Shown here in pieces: positions 17,622 to 27,374 of a DNA stretch of 39,407 nucleotides. This DNA comes from Deltaproteobacteria bacterium. GTDB taxonomy: Bacteria > Myxococcota_A > Polyangia > JAAYKL01. The stretch's first letter is position 1. Each line of letters starts with the position of its first letter. The stretch is taken from the NCBI GenBank assembly GCA_030621515.1, contig JAUXHN010000014.1, positions 1 to 39,407 on the forward strand, given 5' to 3'. The notes under the pieces were generated by a model that was not told the origin of the DNA, made no database searches, and was given only the letters and a program-made list of their open reading frames with translations. The translations under genes and the position numbers were made by a program.

Positions 17622-19091
17622 TCAAAACTGAAAATACAAAAAGCGATGGTCCGCGATCGCTCCAATCTGAATGTACAGGAAGATCAGCACCAGATAAAAG
17701 ACCATCTGCGTATAGAAGCCCGCACGGCAGATGAAGAGCTGGTCAGCTCGCCGGTACTGCACTGCCTCGTAGAACGCGAGCAGAACCATAATCACGTAAA
17801 GATACCAGTAACGCGCGACGACCAGCGCAAGGGGGTCGAGGTCGGTGAACAGAGCGAAGGTGAATGCCGCGATCTGCTGCAGGTCGTGGGAGCGGAACAG
17901 CAGCATGGCGTAGCAGAAGATGTGGAACATCAACAACACGCGCAGGGTGTTTCCCGCCCAGCGCAGGGGCGTACGACCCGTCTCCGGAACACGGTGCAGG
18001 AGCATCCGAAAACCAACCGTCAACAGCTGCGTGACGTAGATGAAGACCCCGAGCAGCAGGAAGTTGATCGAGGCACCGTGCCAGATGGCGAAGATGAGCC
18101 GGGTGGCCAGCAGCGACAACGTCGCGCCGAGGAGCAGCTGCACCCTGATCCCGCCGAGACGCCGCACCCAGGACAAGGTGGGGATGTAGAAGTAGAGCGG
18201 CATGTAGACGTACTCGGCGATCCACCCGCTGAGGGTGATGTGCCAGCGGCGGAAGAATTCGAAGTAGCTCTTCGAAAAGAACGGCAGGTCGAAGTTGGTG
18301 CTCAGCCGGATACCGAACAGGTGCGAGACGCCGCGAGCCATGTTCGAGTAGCCGGAGAAGTCGCAGTACAGCTGGATGGCGAACGCCCACAGCCCGATCA
18401 ACACCTGCGCGCCCGACGCCTCCGGCGTGTCAAATATCTCGTTGACCACGCGCCCGAGCGAGTCGGCCAGCACGACCTTCTTGAACGCGCCGTACACGAA
18501 GAGGTAGATCCCCTCGCGCAGCTGAACCCGACGCCACTCCTTGACCGCCTGGATCTGAGGCAGCAGATCGCGCGCCTTCTCGATCGGACCGGCGATCAGC
18601 TGGGGGAAGTAGGCCACGTACAGCGAGAAGTCTATCCAGCTTCTGATAGGCTCGAACTTGCCGCGATAGATGTCGATCGTGTAGCTGAGCGTCTGGAATG
18701 TGTAAAACGAGATCCCCAGCGGCAGCACGAGGTTGAGCGTCGTAAACCCCGGATCGAAGCCGAACGCCCCACACAGCGCCACCATGCCCTCGATGAAGAA
18801 ATCGAAGTACTTGAAGAAGCAGAGCAGCGACAGGTTGACGCCGAGGCTCACCAGCAACAGCGCCTTCCTGGTCGACTTCTTCTTCGCGCGGTGAATACCG
18901 AGTCCGCAGTTGTAATCGACGAAGGTGGAGACGAGGATCAGACTGAGGAACCGCCAGTCCCAGGAGCAGTAGAAACCGTAGCTCGCGGCGAGCAGCAACC
19001 GGTTGCGGAAGCGATGTGGCAACGCCCAGTAACAGACGAGGACCAGGCTGACGCAAATGATGAACGCCGGAGAGTGAAAGAGAAAAACCAA
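17622..19091 (-). CDS. MBOAT-family O-acyltransferase (AlgI/DltB-like), cassette 1
   Basis: LVLPLGISFYTFQTLSYTIDIYRGKFEP, YVAYFPQLIAGPIEKARDLLPQ, FFRRWHITLSGWIAEYVYMPL, IFAIWHGASINF, C-terminal FLYFQF. Confidence 0.93.
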   Translation of the reverse strand: MVFLFHSPAFIICVSLVLVCYWALPHRFRNRLLLAASYGFYCSWDWRFLSLILVSTFVDYNCGLGIHRAKKKSTRKALLLVSLGVNLSLLCFFKYFDFFIEGMVALCGAFGFDPGFTTLNLVLPLGISFYTFQTLSYTIDIYRGKFEPIRSWIDFSLYVAYFPQLIAGPIEKARDLLPQIQAVKEWRRVQLREGIYLFVYGAFKKVVLADSLGRVVNEIFDTPEASGAQVLIGLWAFAIQLYCDFSGYSNMARGVSHLFGIRLSTNFDLPFFSKSYFEFFRRWHITLSGWIAEYVYMPLYFYIPTLSWVRRLGGIRVQLLLGATLSLLATRLIFAIWHGASINFLLLGVFIYVTQLLTVGFRMLLHRVPETGRTPLRWAGNTLRVLLMFHIFCYAMLLFRSHDLQQIAAFTFALFTDLDPLALVVARYWYLYVIMVLLAFYEAVQYRRADQLFICRAGFYTQMVFYLVLIFLYIQIGAIADHRFLYFQF

Positions 19092-19099
19092 GCTGCCGC

Positions 19100-20911
19100 C
19101 TACTCGATCTGCTGCTCGCCCAGCTCGGCGTGCAGGGTCCTGGCCACGGCATCCGCGATCAGGCGACTGCCCGCGGATGAGGTGTACTTGAACGGCCTTT
19201 TGTACTCCACGAAATACTCCCTGATCGGCTTCTTTCGCAGAGCTTCCTCGAACACTAGAAGATTGTCGACAAACAGAACGTTTTCATGCGGGGACAATCC
19301 ATGACGAAGGACCTCGACCGAACGGAACGGGAACGACATCACGACGAGCTTTCGTCCCGAACCCGCCACCTTGTCCTGGATCTTCTGGAGCCGCCGAAAG
19401 AACTCCTCATGCTGCCCCTGACTGACCATCCGCAACTCGTTCTCCTTGACTCGCTCCATCCATGTATGGGCCTCCTCGGACCGACCCAGCTCCTCGCAGA
19501 TGAACGCAATCTGCCGCAGCACTTCGCTCGGAACCTCCCCGGAGCTGAGTGTCTCGGCCAGCAAATAGAGATCGAGCGCCTTCTCCTTCGCGCCAATGGC
19601 GAGGTAGCGAGGCGCCAGCCAGGCCGCGATCTCCGACCGGTCGTTCTCGTCCTCTCCACCACCACCTCCTCGCGGCGACGGGAGATCGACAAGGAACCGC
19701 TGCTCCATCTCCTCGAGTAGGGCCCTGGCCGCGGCCCTGTCCCGATTGTGCAATCCCGTACGGGATTGAAAAGCAATCAAACCTCGATAGGCATCCGAAG
19801 AATCTGGAAATCGGTTCTTCCATTCCCGGTAAAAAATTTCCTGGTTGGCACGAAAACGCTGTCGATTGAGATGACGCTCCGCCTCCTCTTGAGATTGCTC
19901 CCCCGCGCCATCCTCCAACGCCGTGTGCCTTGCTTCGCGCTTGAGCCGATTGGACACGTGGCGGCTGAAGCGAAAGGCCTTGTCGAGGGTCTCGTATGCG
20001 CGAGCATCATCCGGATTAAGCTTCATATATCGTCGGCAAGCGACCTCGGCCTCTTTTTGACCGTCAGCGTCCTGACCATAGCAACTACAAGCCTTGAGCA
20101 GGTAGTCCCGATGCGTCGGATCGGACTCTCCCCGCCGACGATAGAGTTCGGCGGCCAGGCGGTACTGCGTAATGCCCTCTTTCAGAAACGAACGGTGTTT
20201 CACGAAATCCTGGCGATCGATGAGGAAACGGCCCAGCATCTCATATCCTGCGGGATCGTCCGGGTGTTCCTCTATATATTGCTCAAACGTTGCCCTGGCC
20301 TGGTCGAGTCGATCCTGCCGGTCGTAGATCCTGGCGAGCGCGAGCTGGTCGCCCGGCACGGATGAGGGCAGGAGCGTTCGCCACTTGCCCCACCAGAGTT
20401 CCAGTTGTGACGACAAATCCTCCTCTAAGATCTGCCCCAACTGGTAGAGCCGGCTGTGCTCGGCGAAGAAGCCGCTGCGGAAGATCGCCGTCTTCTCGCT
20501 CTGTAATTCGGAGATCTCCCCGTCGGTGTCGTGCGATTGGTTGTATTTGATCATGACCACCACTGTGGCCGGATCGTATTCATCGAGGTAATCCTGGATC
20601 GAAACAGACAGCCGATCTATGCCCTGGAGTGCATTACCCCGGTTAACGACATCGAAATCGACCCGGGGGAAAACCACGCTGAGCGCCGCGGCGAGGTGTA
20701 CCGGCCAACCTCGTATCGCCACGCAGCCGCCAAGGCAGAGGACTCGGTAGGCATCTTCGTCACGATCAGCCACTCGGTATTTGATCGTCTGGAGTGTCGA
20801 CCGTGTCAGCTCACCGATGCGAACCGTCACCTCGAGCAGCACGACCACGAGCACCACCCGGAACAGGATGCGCCCCAACCGACGCATCCTCTTTTTAGAG
20901 CAGGTAGTCAC
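19100..20911 (-). CDS. Membrane-anchored SGNH-hydrolase-like protein with internal TPR-type region; catalytic residues appear replaced
   Basis: N-terminal TM; AYRVLCLGGCVAIRGWPVHLAAAL...VVNRGNALQG...YDPATVVVMIKYNQ resembles SGNH blocks; TPR-like middle; LFVDNLLVFEEAL...SSAGSRLIADAVART at the end. Confidence 0.65.
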   Translation of the reverse strand: MTTCSKKRMRRLGRILFRVVLVVVLLEVTVRIGELTRSTLQTIKYRVADRDEDAYRVLCLGGCVAIRGWPVHLAAALSVVFPRVDFDVVNRGNALQGIDRLSVSIQDYLDEYDPATVVVMIKYNQSHDTDGEISELQSEKTAIFRSGFFAEHSRLYQLGQILEEDLSSQLELWWGKWRTLLPSSVPGDQLALARIYDRQDRLDQARATFEQYIEEHPDDPAGYEMLGRFLIDRQDFVKHRSFLKEGITQYRLAAELYRRRGESDPTHRDYLLKACSCYGQDADGQKEAEVACRRYMKLNPDDARAYETLDKAFRFSRHVSNRLKREARHTALEDGAGEQSQEEAERHLNRQRFRANQEIFYREWKNRFPDSSDAYRGLIAFQSRTGLHNRDRAAARALLEEMEQRFLVDLPSPRGGGGGEDENDRSEIAAWLAPRYLAIGAKEKALDLYLLAETLSSGEVPSEVLRQIAFICEELGRSEEAHTWMERVKENELRMVSQGQHEEFFRRLQKIQDKVAGSGRKLVVMSFPFRSVEVLRHGLSPHENVLFVDNLLVFEEALRKKPIREYFVEYKRPFKYTSSAGSRLIADAVARTLHAELGEQQIE

Positions 20912-21139
20912 AGATTTCTATCTATGTTCATTGTGTCTATAGTGCCGCTACCCGAGGAAAAATGGAAGGAAAACACTGTCGCCGCGTTCAACTTCACCGA
21001 AGAATTTCAGTTCTGGTCGGCGAGTGGATGCGCCAGTGAACTGAATAGCCCATATTTTCTTTTTATGGACGTCGTTTTCAGCCACACATTTGATTCTATT
21101 CCTTACCTTTCCATCCATTCATCAAGTAAAATGCATTTC

Positions 21140-22840
21140 ATGAGTCTCAGATCGCCAGTGGTAATTCTGACGCCCCGCTTCACGTCCCTGGCGCGATTCG
21201 GCGGAAAGTCATTTGAGGCCAAGCTATCGCTTGAAACCCGATCGGGCCACCCCGCCTCTCTGCCCAACCTGGATAGCTTGATCAACTCGCCGCTGGCCAA
21301 TCCTCGTCTCGGACGGGGTCTCAAAACGGCCAATCCACTGGCCGGATACGTACTGGAGACGTTCCTCAAACTCAACGGCTACCCCACACGCACCGTGTTC
21401 GACTGGGACGACGACGGACCGCTGGAGCAAGCCCTGAGCGTCGATCCGATGGCGGTGCTACTGAGCACCACCTACATCACCGACCCCGGGATACTCGCCG
21501 CCTGCCTCGGACAGCTGCGAAAGCTCGTCGGAAATCTGCCGATCGTAGTCGGGGGGCCCGGCGTGCTCAAGCAACGCATGTTGATGGGACGGAACGCCAA
21601 GCGAGCGCGGGCGGCGGCCCTGGCCTCCTTCGGGGTGGATGAACAGGCCGATCTCCTGTTCTCCACCCGCCCGGACCCCAGAACGACCGACGCGGTGTAC
21701 GTGACCTCCACCCACGGGTTGCACACCCTACTGGATCTACTGCCAGCCATCGAAGGTGGAGGGAACGAAGAGCTGCGCCGGGTGCCGAATCTGGTGCTTC
21801 ACGATGATAATTCCGGCTGGTACGCCACCGAGGAGCGTGGCGAACCGGTCGATATCGACCGGGATTACACCCGCTGGAAGTTGGTCGACGAGATGCCGAC
21901 GGTGATCCCGATGCGCACCTCCCAGGGCTGTCCTCACCGCTGCCGCTTCTGCGACTTCCACATGCTCCATCAGGGTGTGAGTCGCCGGAGCATGACTTCG
22001 ATCATCGCCGAGCTGACCGAGGCCAATACCCGGGGATCCGGCCTGATTAACTTCGTCGATGAAGACACGTTCCTCGATGCCACGAGGATCGACGAGCTGA
22101 CCCAGGGCATCATGGAGGCCGATCTCGACATCGCCTGGGGCGGCTTTTTTCGAGTGGAGCGGATTGACGAGGGCAACATCGAGGCCATCGTCGAGTCGGG
22201 ATGCCGGTTCGGCTTCTGTGGAATCGAGAGCGCCGACCCGGGACAGCTAAAACGGATGAACCGAACTTGGGACCGGGCTCGAGCCGAGCGGGGCATCGCT
22301 CTGGCCACGAGCGCCGGGATCGAGCTGGAGCTGACCCTGGTGCTCGGCTTCCCCGGAGAGACCGAGCAGTCCATCGCCAACACCGCCGAGTTCCTTCGGA
22401 GCCTTCCCACCGGCGGCCAGGCCTTTCCCACCTGGGAGATCTACCCCTTCCTGCTCTCCCCCAACAGTCCGGCCGACGCCCCGTGGTTCCGACGTCGCTA
22501 CAACCTGCAGGGCCGCCACCATCGCTGGTCCCACAACACCATGAGTTACCGGGAGGTGGTCGAGCACTGGACCCCGGTGCTGTTCAACCAGGTCCCCGCG
22601 ATGCCGTACTGGCACCATACCTCGGACGCCATCCACTGGTGGGAGCCCGAGCGACGGGATCGGGCCTTCGCGGCGCGGCAGAATCTCACCGCGGCGTTCC
22701 TCTCCGGCGCCCCGGACGGGACGTTGCAGGAGCGGTTCGCTTCCCTCCACCAGATTTTCCTCGATGAAGAGCGTACGGCGCCTCCCTGGAACGAGCTGCT
22801 CGCGGACAAGGAGCGTCAGCCCGGAGGAACCACCCGATGA
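21140..22840 (+). CDS. Cobalamin-binding-type radical SAM protein
   Basis: N-terminal Rossmann-like region, then PMRTSQGCPHRCRFCDFHMLHQ (CxxxCxxC), GFCGIESADPGQLKRMNR, LTLVLGFPGETEQSIANT. ATG at 21131 is an alternative start. Confidence 0.88.
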   Translation: MSLRSPVVILTPRFTSLARFGGKSFEAKLSLETRSGHPASLPNLDSLINSPLANPRLGRGLKTANPLAGYVLETFLKLNGYPTRTVFDWDDDGPLEQALSVDPMAVLLSTTYITDPGILAACLGQLRKLVGNLPIVVGGPGVLKQRMLMGRNAKRARAAALASFGVDEQADLLFSTRPDPRTTDAVYVTSTHGLHTLLDLLPAIEGGGNEELRRVPNLVLHDDNSGWYATEERGEPVDIDRDYTRWKLVDEMPTVIPMRTSQGCPHRCRFCDFHMLHQGVSRRSMTSIIAELTEANTRGSGLINFVDEDTFLDATRIDELTQGIMEADLDIAWGGFFRVERIDEGNIEAIVESGCRFGFCGIESADPGQLKRMNRTWDRARAERGIALATSAGIELELTLVLGFPGETEQSIANTAEFLRSLPTGGQAFPTWEIYPFLLSPNSPADAPWFRRRYNLQGRHHRWSHNTMSYREVVEHWTPVLFNQVPAMPYWHHTSDAIHWWEPERRDRAFAARQNLTAAFLSGAPDGTLQERFASLHQIFLDEERTAPPWNELLADKERQPGGTTR

Positions 22841-24567
22841 GGGCGCCGTCGATGAGCGAAGCTCCGCCTTTCGATACCGTAGTGGACTGCCTGCGGTACT
22901 GGGCCGAGCACGAACATGAGGCGTCGGCCTGCGTGTTCCTGCGAGGCGATGCCGACGGCTCCGCCGACTCGCTCTCCTTCGCCGACCTCGATCGTCGGGC
23001 CAGAGAGATCGCAGCGACCCTCCAGGCAAAAGTGGAGCCCGGCGACAGGGTTCTGTTGACCTTATCCTCCAACCGCAACATGGTGCAGGAGTTCTACGGT
23101 TGCCTCTACGCCGGCACCATCCCGGTGCTCTGCCCGATGCCACAACCCAACCGTCCGCAGGGCCTGGTCGCGGGGATCGTCCGCGATTGCGCCCCGGCCG
23201 CCCTGATCGCCACGGCCGAAGCGATCCCGCTGCTGCGCCGGCGCCTGGCCGACGCCCTGCCCGACGCCGCGGTGCACTGGATCCCGGCAGACACGCTCGG
23301 AGAGGCCGATGGGCAGGACTGGGAACCTCCGGCACTCACCCGCAACTCGATCTCCCACCTGCAGTACACCTCGGGCTCCACCTCCCGCCCGCGCGGGGTG
23401 ATGATCAGCCACGGCAACCTGATCCACAACGCCGCGGTCCTCTCGAAAGCGTTTGAGTGGACTCGCCAGACGGTCCCGGTCTCCTGGCTTCCCCTGCACC
23501 ACGACATGGGGCTGGTGGGCTTCCTGCTCGGTCCGCTATGTTACGGGCTGACTACCCACCTGATCCCGCCGCTGGATTTCGTGCAGAGCCCCATCTGCTG
23601 GTTGCGCGCTATCTCCGATTACAGAGGCACCTACACCTCGGCCCCCAACTTCGCCTACGATCTCGCGGTGAGGCGGATCTCGGACGATCAGCGGCGAGAG
23701 CTCGACCTCTCCAGCTGGATCTCCGCAGCCAACGGCTCTGAGCCGGTGCGCCCCGAGACGATCGTTCGCTTCACGGAGGCCTTCGCCCCATGCGGGCTCC
23801 GCCCCGAGGCGATGTTTCCCTGCTACGGCCTGGCCGAGGCCACGCTGATTGTCTCCGGTGGGCCGAACAAGGAACAACCCGTCATATTATCGGTGAATCG
23901 GGAGGCGCTCGCCGATGGGATCATCAAGCCGGTAGAGCCCCACAGCGAAGGGTCGACGGAGATCGCCTCCAGCGGACAGGCGCTGGCCGGACAGAACCCC
24001 CGAGTGGTGGATCCCTCCAGCGGAAAGCGGTTGGGGGATCTCGAGCTTGGGGAGATCTGGGTCGGTGGCGCCAGCGTGGCAGCCGGCTACTGGCAAAAAC
24101 CCCTGGAGAACCGAGAGAGCTTCGGCGCCCGGATTCCGGGTGATCCTCTGAGTTACCTCCGGACCGGCGACCTGGGGTTCCTCCGCAACGGGCAACTGTT
24201 CGTCACCGGTCGGCTCAAGGACCTGATCATCATCCAGGGCCGCAACCACTACCCTCAGGATATCGAGATCACGGTGGAAGATAGCGACCCTGCCCTGCGC
24301 CCCGACTGCGGCGCCGCGTTCTCCATCGACGAGGACGGCGAGGAGCGACTCGTCGTGGTTCAGGAGGTGAAGAGATCGGCCATCGGAAAGCTGGACCCGG
24401 TCGAGGTCACCGACAGAGCGCGGCAGGCGGTGGCGGAACGGCACGGGATCACCCTGCGCGAGCTCGTGCTGATCAGGACCGGAACGCTACCCAAGACATC
24501 CAGCGGCAAGCCACGCAGGCAGGCCTGCCGCCAGGCGTACATCGACAAGAAATATCATCGCCTTTAG
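22837..24567 (+). CDS. Fatty acyl-AMP ligase (FAAL-like), cassette 2
   Basis: LQYTSGSTSRPRGVMISHGNLIHN, SWLPLHHDMGLVGFLLGPL, MFPCYGLAEATLIVSGG, YLRTGDLGFLRNGQLFVTGRLKDLIIIQGRNHYPQDIE; ATGA overlap with the radical SAM gene. Confidence 0.92.
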   Translation: MRAPSMSEAPPFDTVVDCLRYWAEHEHEASACVFLRGDADGSADSLSFADLDRRAREIAATLQAKVEPGDRVLLTLSSNRNMVQEFYGCLYAGTIPVLCPMPQPNRPQGLVAGIVRDCAPAALIATAEAIPLLRRRLADALPDAAVHWIPADTLGEADGQDWEPPALTRNSISHLQYTSGSTSRPRGVMISHGNLIHNAAVLSKAFEWTRQTVPVSWLPLHHDMGLVGFLLGPLCYGLTTHLIPPLDFVQSPICWLRAISDYRGTYTSAPNFAYDLAVRRISDDQRRELDLSSWISAANGSEPVRPETIVRFTEAFAPCGLRPEAMFPCYGLAEATLIVSGGPNKEQPVILSVNREALADGIIKPVEPHSEGSTEIASSGQALAGQNPRVVDPSSGKRLGDLELGEIWVGGASVAAGYWQKPLENRESFGARIPGDPLSYLRTGDLGFLRNGQLFVTGRLKDLIIIQGRNHYPQDIEITVEDSDPALRPDCGAAFSIDEDGEERLVVVQEVKRSAIGKLDPVEVTDRARQAVAERHGITLRELVLIRTGTLPKTSSGKPRRQACRQAYIDKKYHRL

Positions 24568-24619
24568 GGGGTGGCCCACGCCGCCCGATGAACCGTCCGA
24601 CTGGACAGAGGGGAACACC

Positions 24620-24862
24620 GTGCAAACCGAGCAAGAGATCATCGACTGGTTGCGCCAGCGAGTGGCCAGCAAACTCGATGTCAGCGCCGCTGAGATCGGC
24701 GCCGACGTGCCGTTCACCCGGCTGGGCATCGACTCCACCGAGGCGGTGGTGATCACCGGTGAGCTCCAGGAGTTGCTGGAGATCAGGGTGCCTCCCACCG
24801 CATTGTGGGACACTCCCACGATCAAGGAACTGGCCGAGTACCTGCTGAGCAAGTCCGGCTAG
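24620..24862 (+). CDS. Acyl carrier protein (cassette 2)
   Basis: FTRLGIDSTEAVVITGELQELL phosphopantetheine site; 80 aa; GTG start after AGAGGGGA. Confidence 0.93.
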   Translation: MQTEQEIIDWLRQRVASKLDVSAAEIGADVPFTRLGIDSTEAVVITGELQELLEIRVPPTALWDTPTIKELAEYLLSKSG

Positions 24863-26274
24863 AACTGAAAGTAGATGAACTGCTCGGTGGTGTCCACCGC
24901 CCCGTAGAGTATGCCCAGGGTCAGCAGACACCACAGGACGGCCCGGACTGGGGCGGGCATCGACACGTCTTCACGACCTCGCAACTTCAGCCGGGTGGCG
25001 ATCACGCCCAGACCGATCAGGGCGATCATCCCCGCCAGCAAGTATAGCTGGGGACCGAAGCTCATCTTGCCGCCGACGATCCCACCGAGGACCTGCCCCA
25101 GGTGATCCATCGAAGTGCAGCGAAACAGCAGGATCAGGCCGCCGAGGTACAGGGAGTTCAAGACGACGGCCGCCGGATCGGACCACCGGCTCCGGCCGAA
25201 CCAGGGCCGATTGCGCGGGCGCCGGGTGACAATGAAACTACCTTCGTAGAAGGCGATGCCCATCCCGGCGAACAGACCGAGCAGGACGAACATCCAGGTA
25301 GCCCCGTGCCACAGCCCCATCAGCGACAGCACCGTGACCAGGTTGAGCAGCTTGCGCAGCGGCCCAGGCCGGCGCCGACCCATTATCGCGGTGAACAGGT
25401 AGTCGCGAAACCAGTGGCTCAGGGAGATGTGCCAGCGGTTCCAGAAGTCCACCGGGTTGCGAGCCAGGGTGGGCCAGTTGAAGTTCTCCCGCAACCGTAT
25501 GCCGATCATCCTCGCCAGTCCGATAGCGATGTCGGTGTAGCCGCTGAAGTCCATGTAGATCTGCAGGCCGAAGGCGGCGGTAGCCAGGATCAATGCCGGG
25601 GAGCCGGCCTGGCCCGGGTCGACGAAGATCTGATCGACGAACAGGCCCAGGCGGTCGGCGATCACCACCTTTTTGAACAGGCCCCACAGGGCCCGCTGGA
25701 AGCCGATTTCCCGGTCGGCGCGGGTGATATCCAGCTCACGCTGCAGCTGGGGCAACAGGCTGCCGGCACGTTCGATGGGGCCGGCAAGCAACTGGGGGAA
25801 GAAGGCCACGTACAGGGAGAATCCCAACAGATCCCGCGTGGGCTTCACCTTCTCCTGGTAAACGTCAATGGAGTAGGACATGGTCTGGAATGTGTAAAAT
25901 GAGATGCCCAGCGGCGCCATCCAGTGAAACTGCTCGGCGTTGCCCCAGCCCAGCGTGTCGGCCAGCAGGTTCCAGTTCTCGATGCCGAAATCGGCATACT
26001 TGAAGAAGACCAGCAACCCCAGGTTCACCGCGATGCTCAAGGCAAGCCATCGCTTGCCGTGGCCAGTCTCCACGGCGGCGGCAATGCGCTGGGCGGCGAA
26101 GAAGTCCACCAGGGTGGAGGTGAGCAACAGCAGGCAGTACCAGGGGTTGCCGAAACCGTAAAAGACGTAGGAGGCCACCACCAGCATCACCCGCCGCGGA
26201 CGGAACGGGAGCAACCTGTGCAGGACCAGCACCACGGCGAAGAAAATAGCGAAGGTGATCGTGTTGAAGCTCAT
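24859..26274 (-). CDS. MBOAT-family O-acyltransferase (AlgI/DltB-like), cassette 2
   Basis: MAPLGISFYTFQTMSYSIDVYQEKVKP, YVAFFPQLLAGPIERAGSLLPQ, FWNRWHISLSHWFRDYLF, MGLWHGATWMF, C-terminal FIYFQF. Confidence 0.95.
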   Translation of the reverse strand: MSFNTITFAIFFAVVLVLHRLLPFRPRRVMLVVASYVFYGFGNPWYCLLLLTSTLVDFFAAQRIAAAVETGHGKRWLALSIAVNLGLLVFFKYADFGIENWNLLADTLGWGNAEQFHWMAPLGISFYTFQTMSYSIDVYQEKVKPTRDLLGFSLYVAFFPQLLAGPIERAGSLLPQLQRELDITRADREIGFQRALWGLFKKVVIADRLGLFVDQIFVDPGQAGSPALILATAAFGLQIYMDFSGYTDIAIGLARMIGIRLRENFNWPTLARNPVDFWNRWHISLSHWFRDYLFTAIMGRRRPGPLRKLLNLVTVLSLMGLWHGATWMFVLLGLFAGMGIAFYEGSFIVTRRPRNRPWFGRSRWSDPAAVVLNSLYLGGLILLFRCTSMDHLGQVLGGIVGGKMSFGPQLYLLAGMIALIGLGVIATRLKLRGREDVSMPAPVRAVLWCLLTLGILYGAVDTTEQFIYFQF

Positions 26275-27374
26275 CGCCCGAGCTCCTCGTCGATCACCTC
26301 GAGCAGCCGCCGGCCGTAGGCCTCGTGGGCCGTATCGTCGAAGTGTCCGGGGGTGAGGAACCGCTCGGCTTCGACGGACAGATGAAGATCGTGGACCGGG
26401 ATGGACGAGTCATCGAGGACCTCGCCGGCCTCGTCGATGAATCGCTGGACGTTGGCCAGGGAAGCCCGGTCTATCACGCCGGTGTTCACCGGGCACCAGA
26501 TCCACAGAACGCGGGTACCGGTCCCAGCGAGTCGCTCCCGCAGCCGGGGAAGAAAGGCACGGAAGCTCTCCAACCGCTCCCGCAGTCCGCTGTCGTTGAG
26601 CCCTCGTTGCTCGCCCCGCCGCTTTCCCGCCTCCTTCAGCTCGACGAGCGCAGCTCGCTGATCGATCCAGAAGATCGACCCCTCGTCGCTCGCGGCGCTG
26701 TCGAGCCGCTGCCGTGGCCGACGCAGCTTGCCCAGCACCCAGCGGTGCCACCGCATCGACATCTGCTCGGCCGTGAGGTCGAGGACGGCGAACCGAGAAC
26801 GAGCCAGGTGGCTGTGGAGTTGAACGAAGCGCCTGACCATGCCCTCGGTGGTCAGGCTCCCGGCGAAGGCGGCGTCGGGCAGCCATCTCCAGATGGCCGG
26901 ATCACCGGCCAGGAGCGGGATATCGGAGAAGGGGAAATCCAGGTTCATCTGCGGCAAGGGCTCGAAGTTGGTGGCTGCCACGGCAAAGACCACCAGGTCG
27001 GCCCCGCGTTCGACGGCCTTCATCGACAGCAGCTCCATCTCGCTGGCGCGGATCCCCGAGCAGGCCCAGTTCTCCAGGTGTGCCGGCGGCTCCCGCGTCT
27101 CGAGTCCTCGCCGGACGTAGGCCGGAGCTATTTCGGAGGAGTCGGCGATCTCCGGAGCAACCCCCTGTGAGTTGGTGATCAGCACCACCACGGGCGCTTC
27201 GTCCCCGTACTCCACATCGATGTACTCTGGCCAGCCCCGGTGGAAGACCTGGTTGCGGATCACCTCGTCGGCCCCGGGTGTCCGGCCGTAGGGCAAGACG
27301 CGCCAGGCCGTGACCTCGAGCAGAATCAGCATCACGGCGAGCCAGGAGAACGGGCTGCCGGTGATCTTTTTCAT
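26271..27374 (-). CDS. SGNH-fold (AlgJ/DltD-like) membrane-anchored protein, MBOAT partner
   Basis: N-terminal TM; VVVLITNSQGVAPE (nucleophile block), VFAVAATNF, terminal HFDDTAHEAYGRRLLEVI (DxxH); ATGA overlaps with both neighbours. Confidence 0.75.
   Translation of the reverse strand: MKKITGSPFSWLAVMLILLEVTAWRVLPYGRTPGADEVIRNQVFHRGWPEYIDVEYGDEAPVVVLITNSQGVAPEIADSSEIAPAYVRRGLETREPPAHLENWACSGIRASEMELLSMKAVERGADLVVFAVAATNFEPLPQMNLDFPFSDIPLLAGDPAIWRWLPDAAFAGSLTTEGMVRRFVQLHSHLARSRFAVLDLTAEQMSMRWHRWVLGKLRRPRQRLDSAASDEGSIFWIDQRAALVELKEAGKRRGEQRGLNDSGLRERLESFRAFLPRLRERLAGTGTRVLWIWCPVNTGVIDRASLANVQRFIDEAGEVLDDSSIPVHDLHLSVEAERFLTPGHFDDTAHEAYGRRLLEVIDEELGR

Noticed and set aside
17424-19304. 626-aa plus-strand ORF rich in Glu/Gln/Arg
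   Set aside because: Antisense shadow of ACP and MBOAT; composition typical of GC-rich reverse frames.
20531-21130. N-terminal extension of the radical SAM ORF
   Set aside because: Overlaps the divergent SGNH-TPR gene and the likely promoter region; real start is probably 21131 or 21140.
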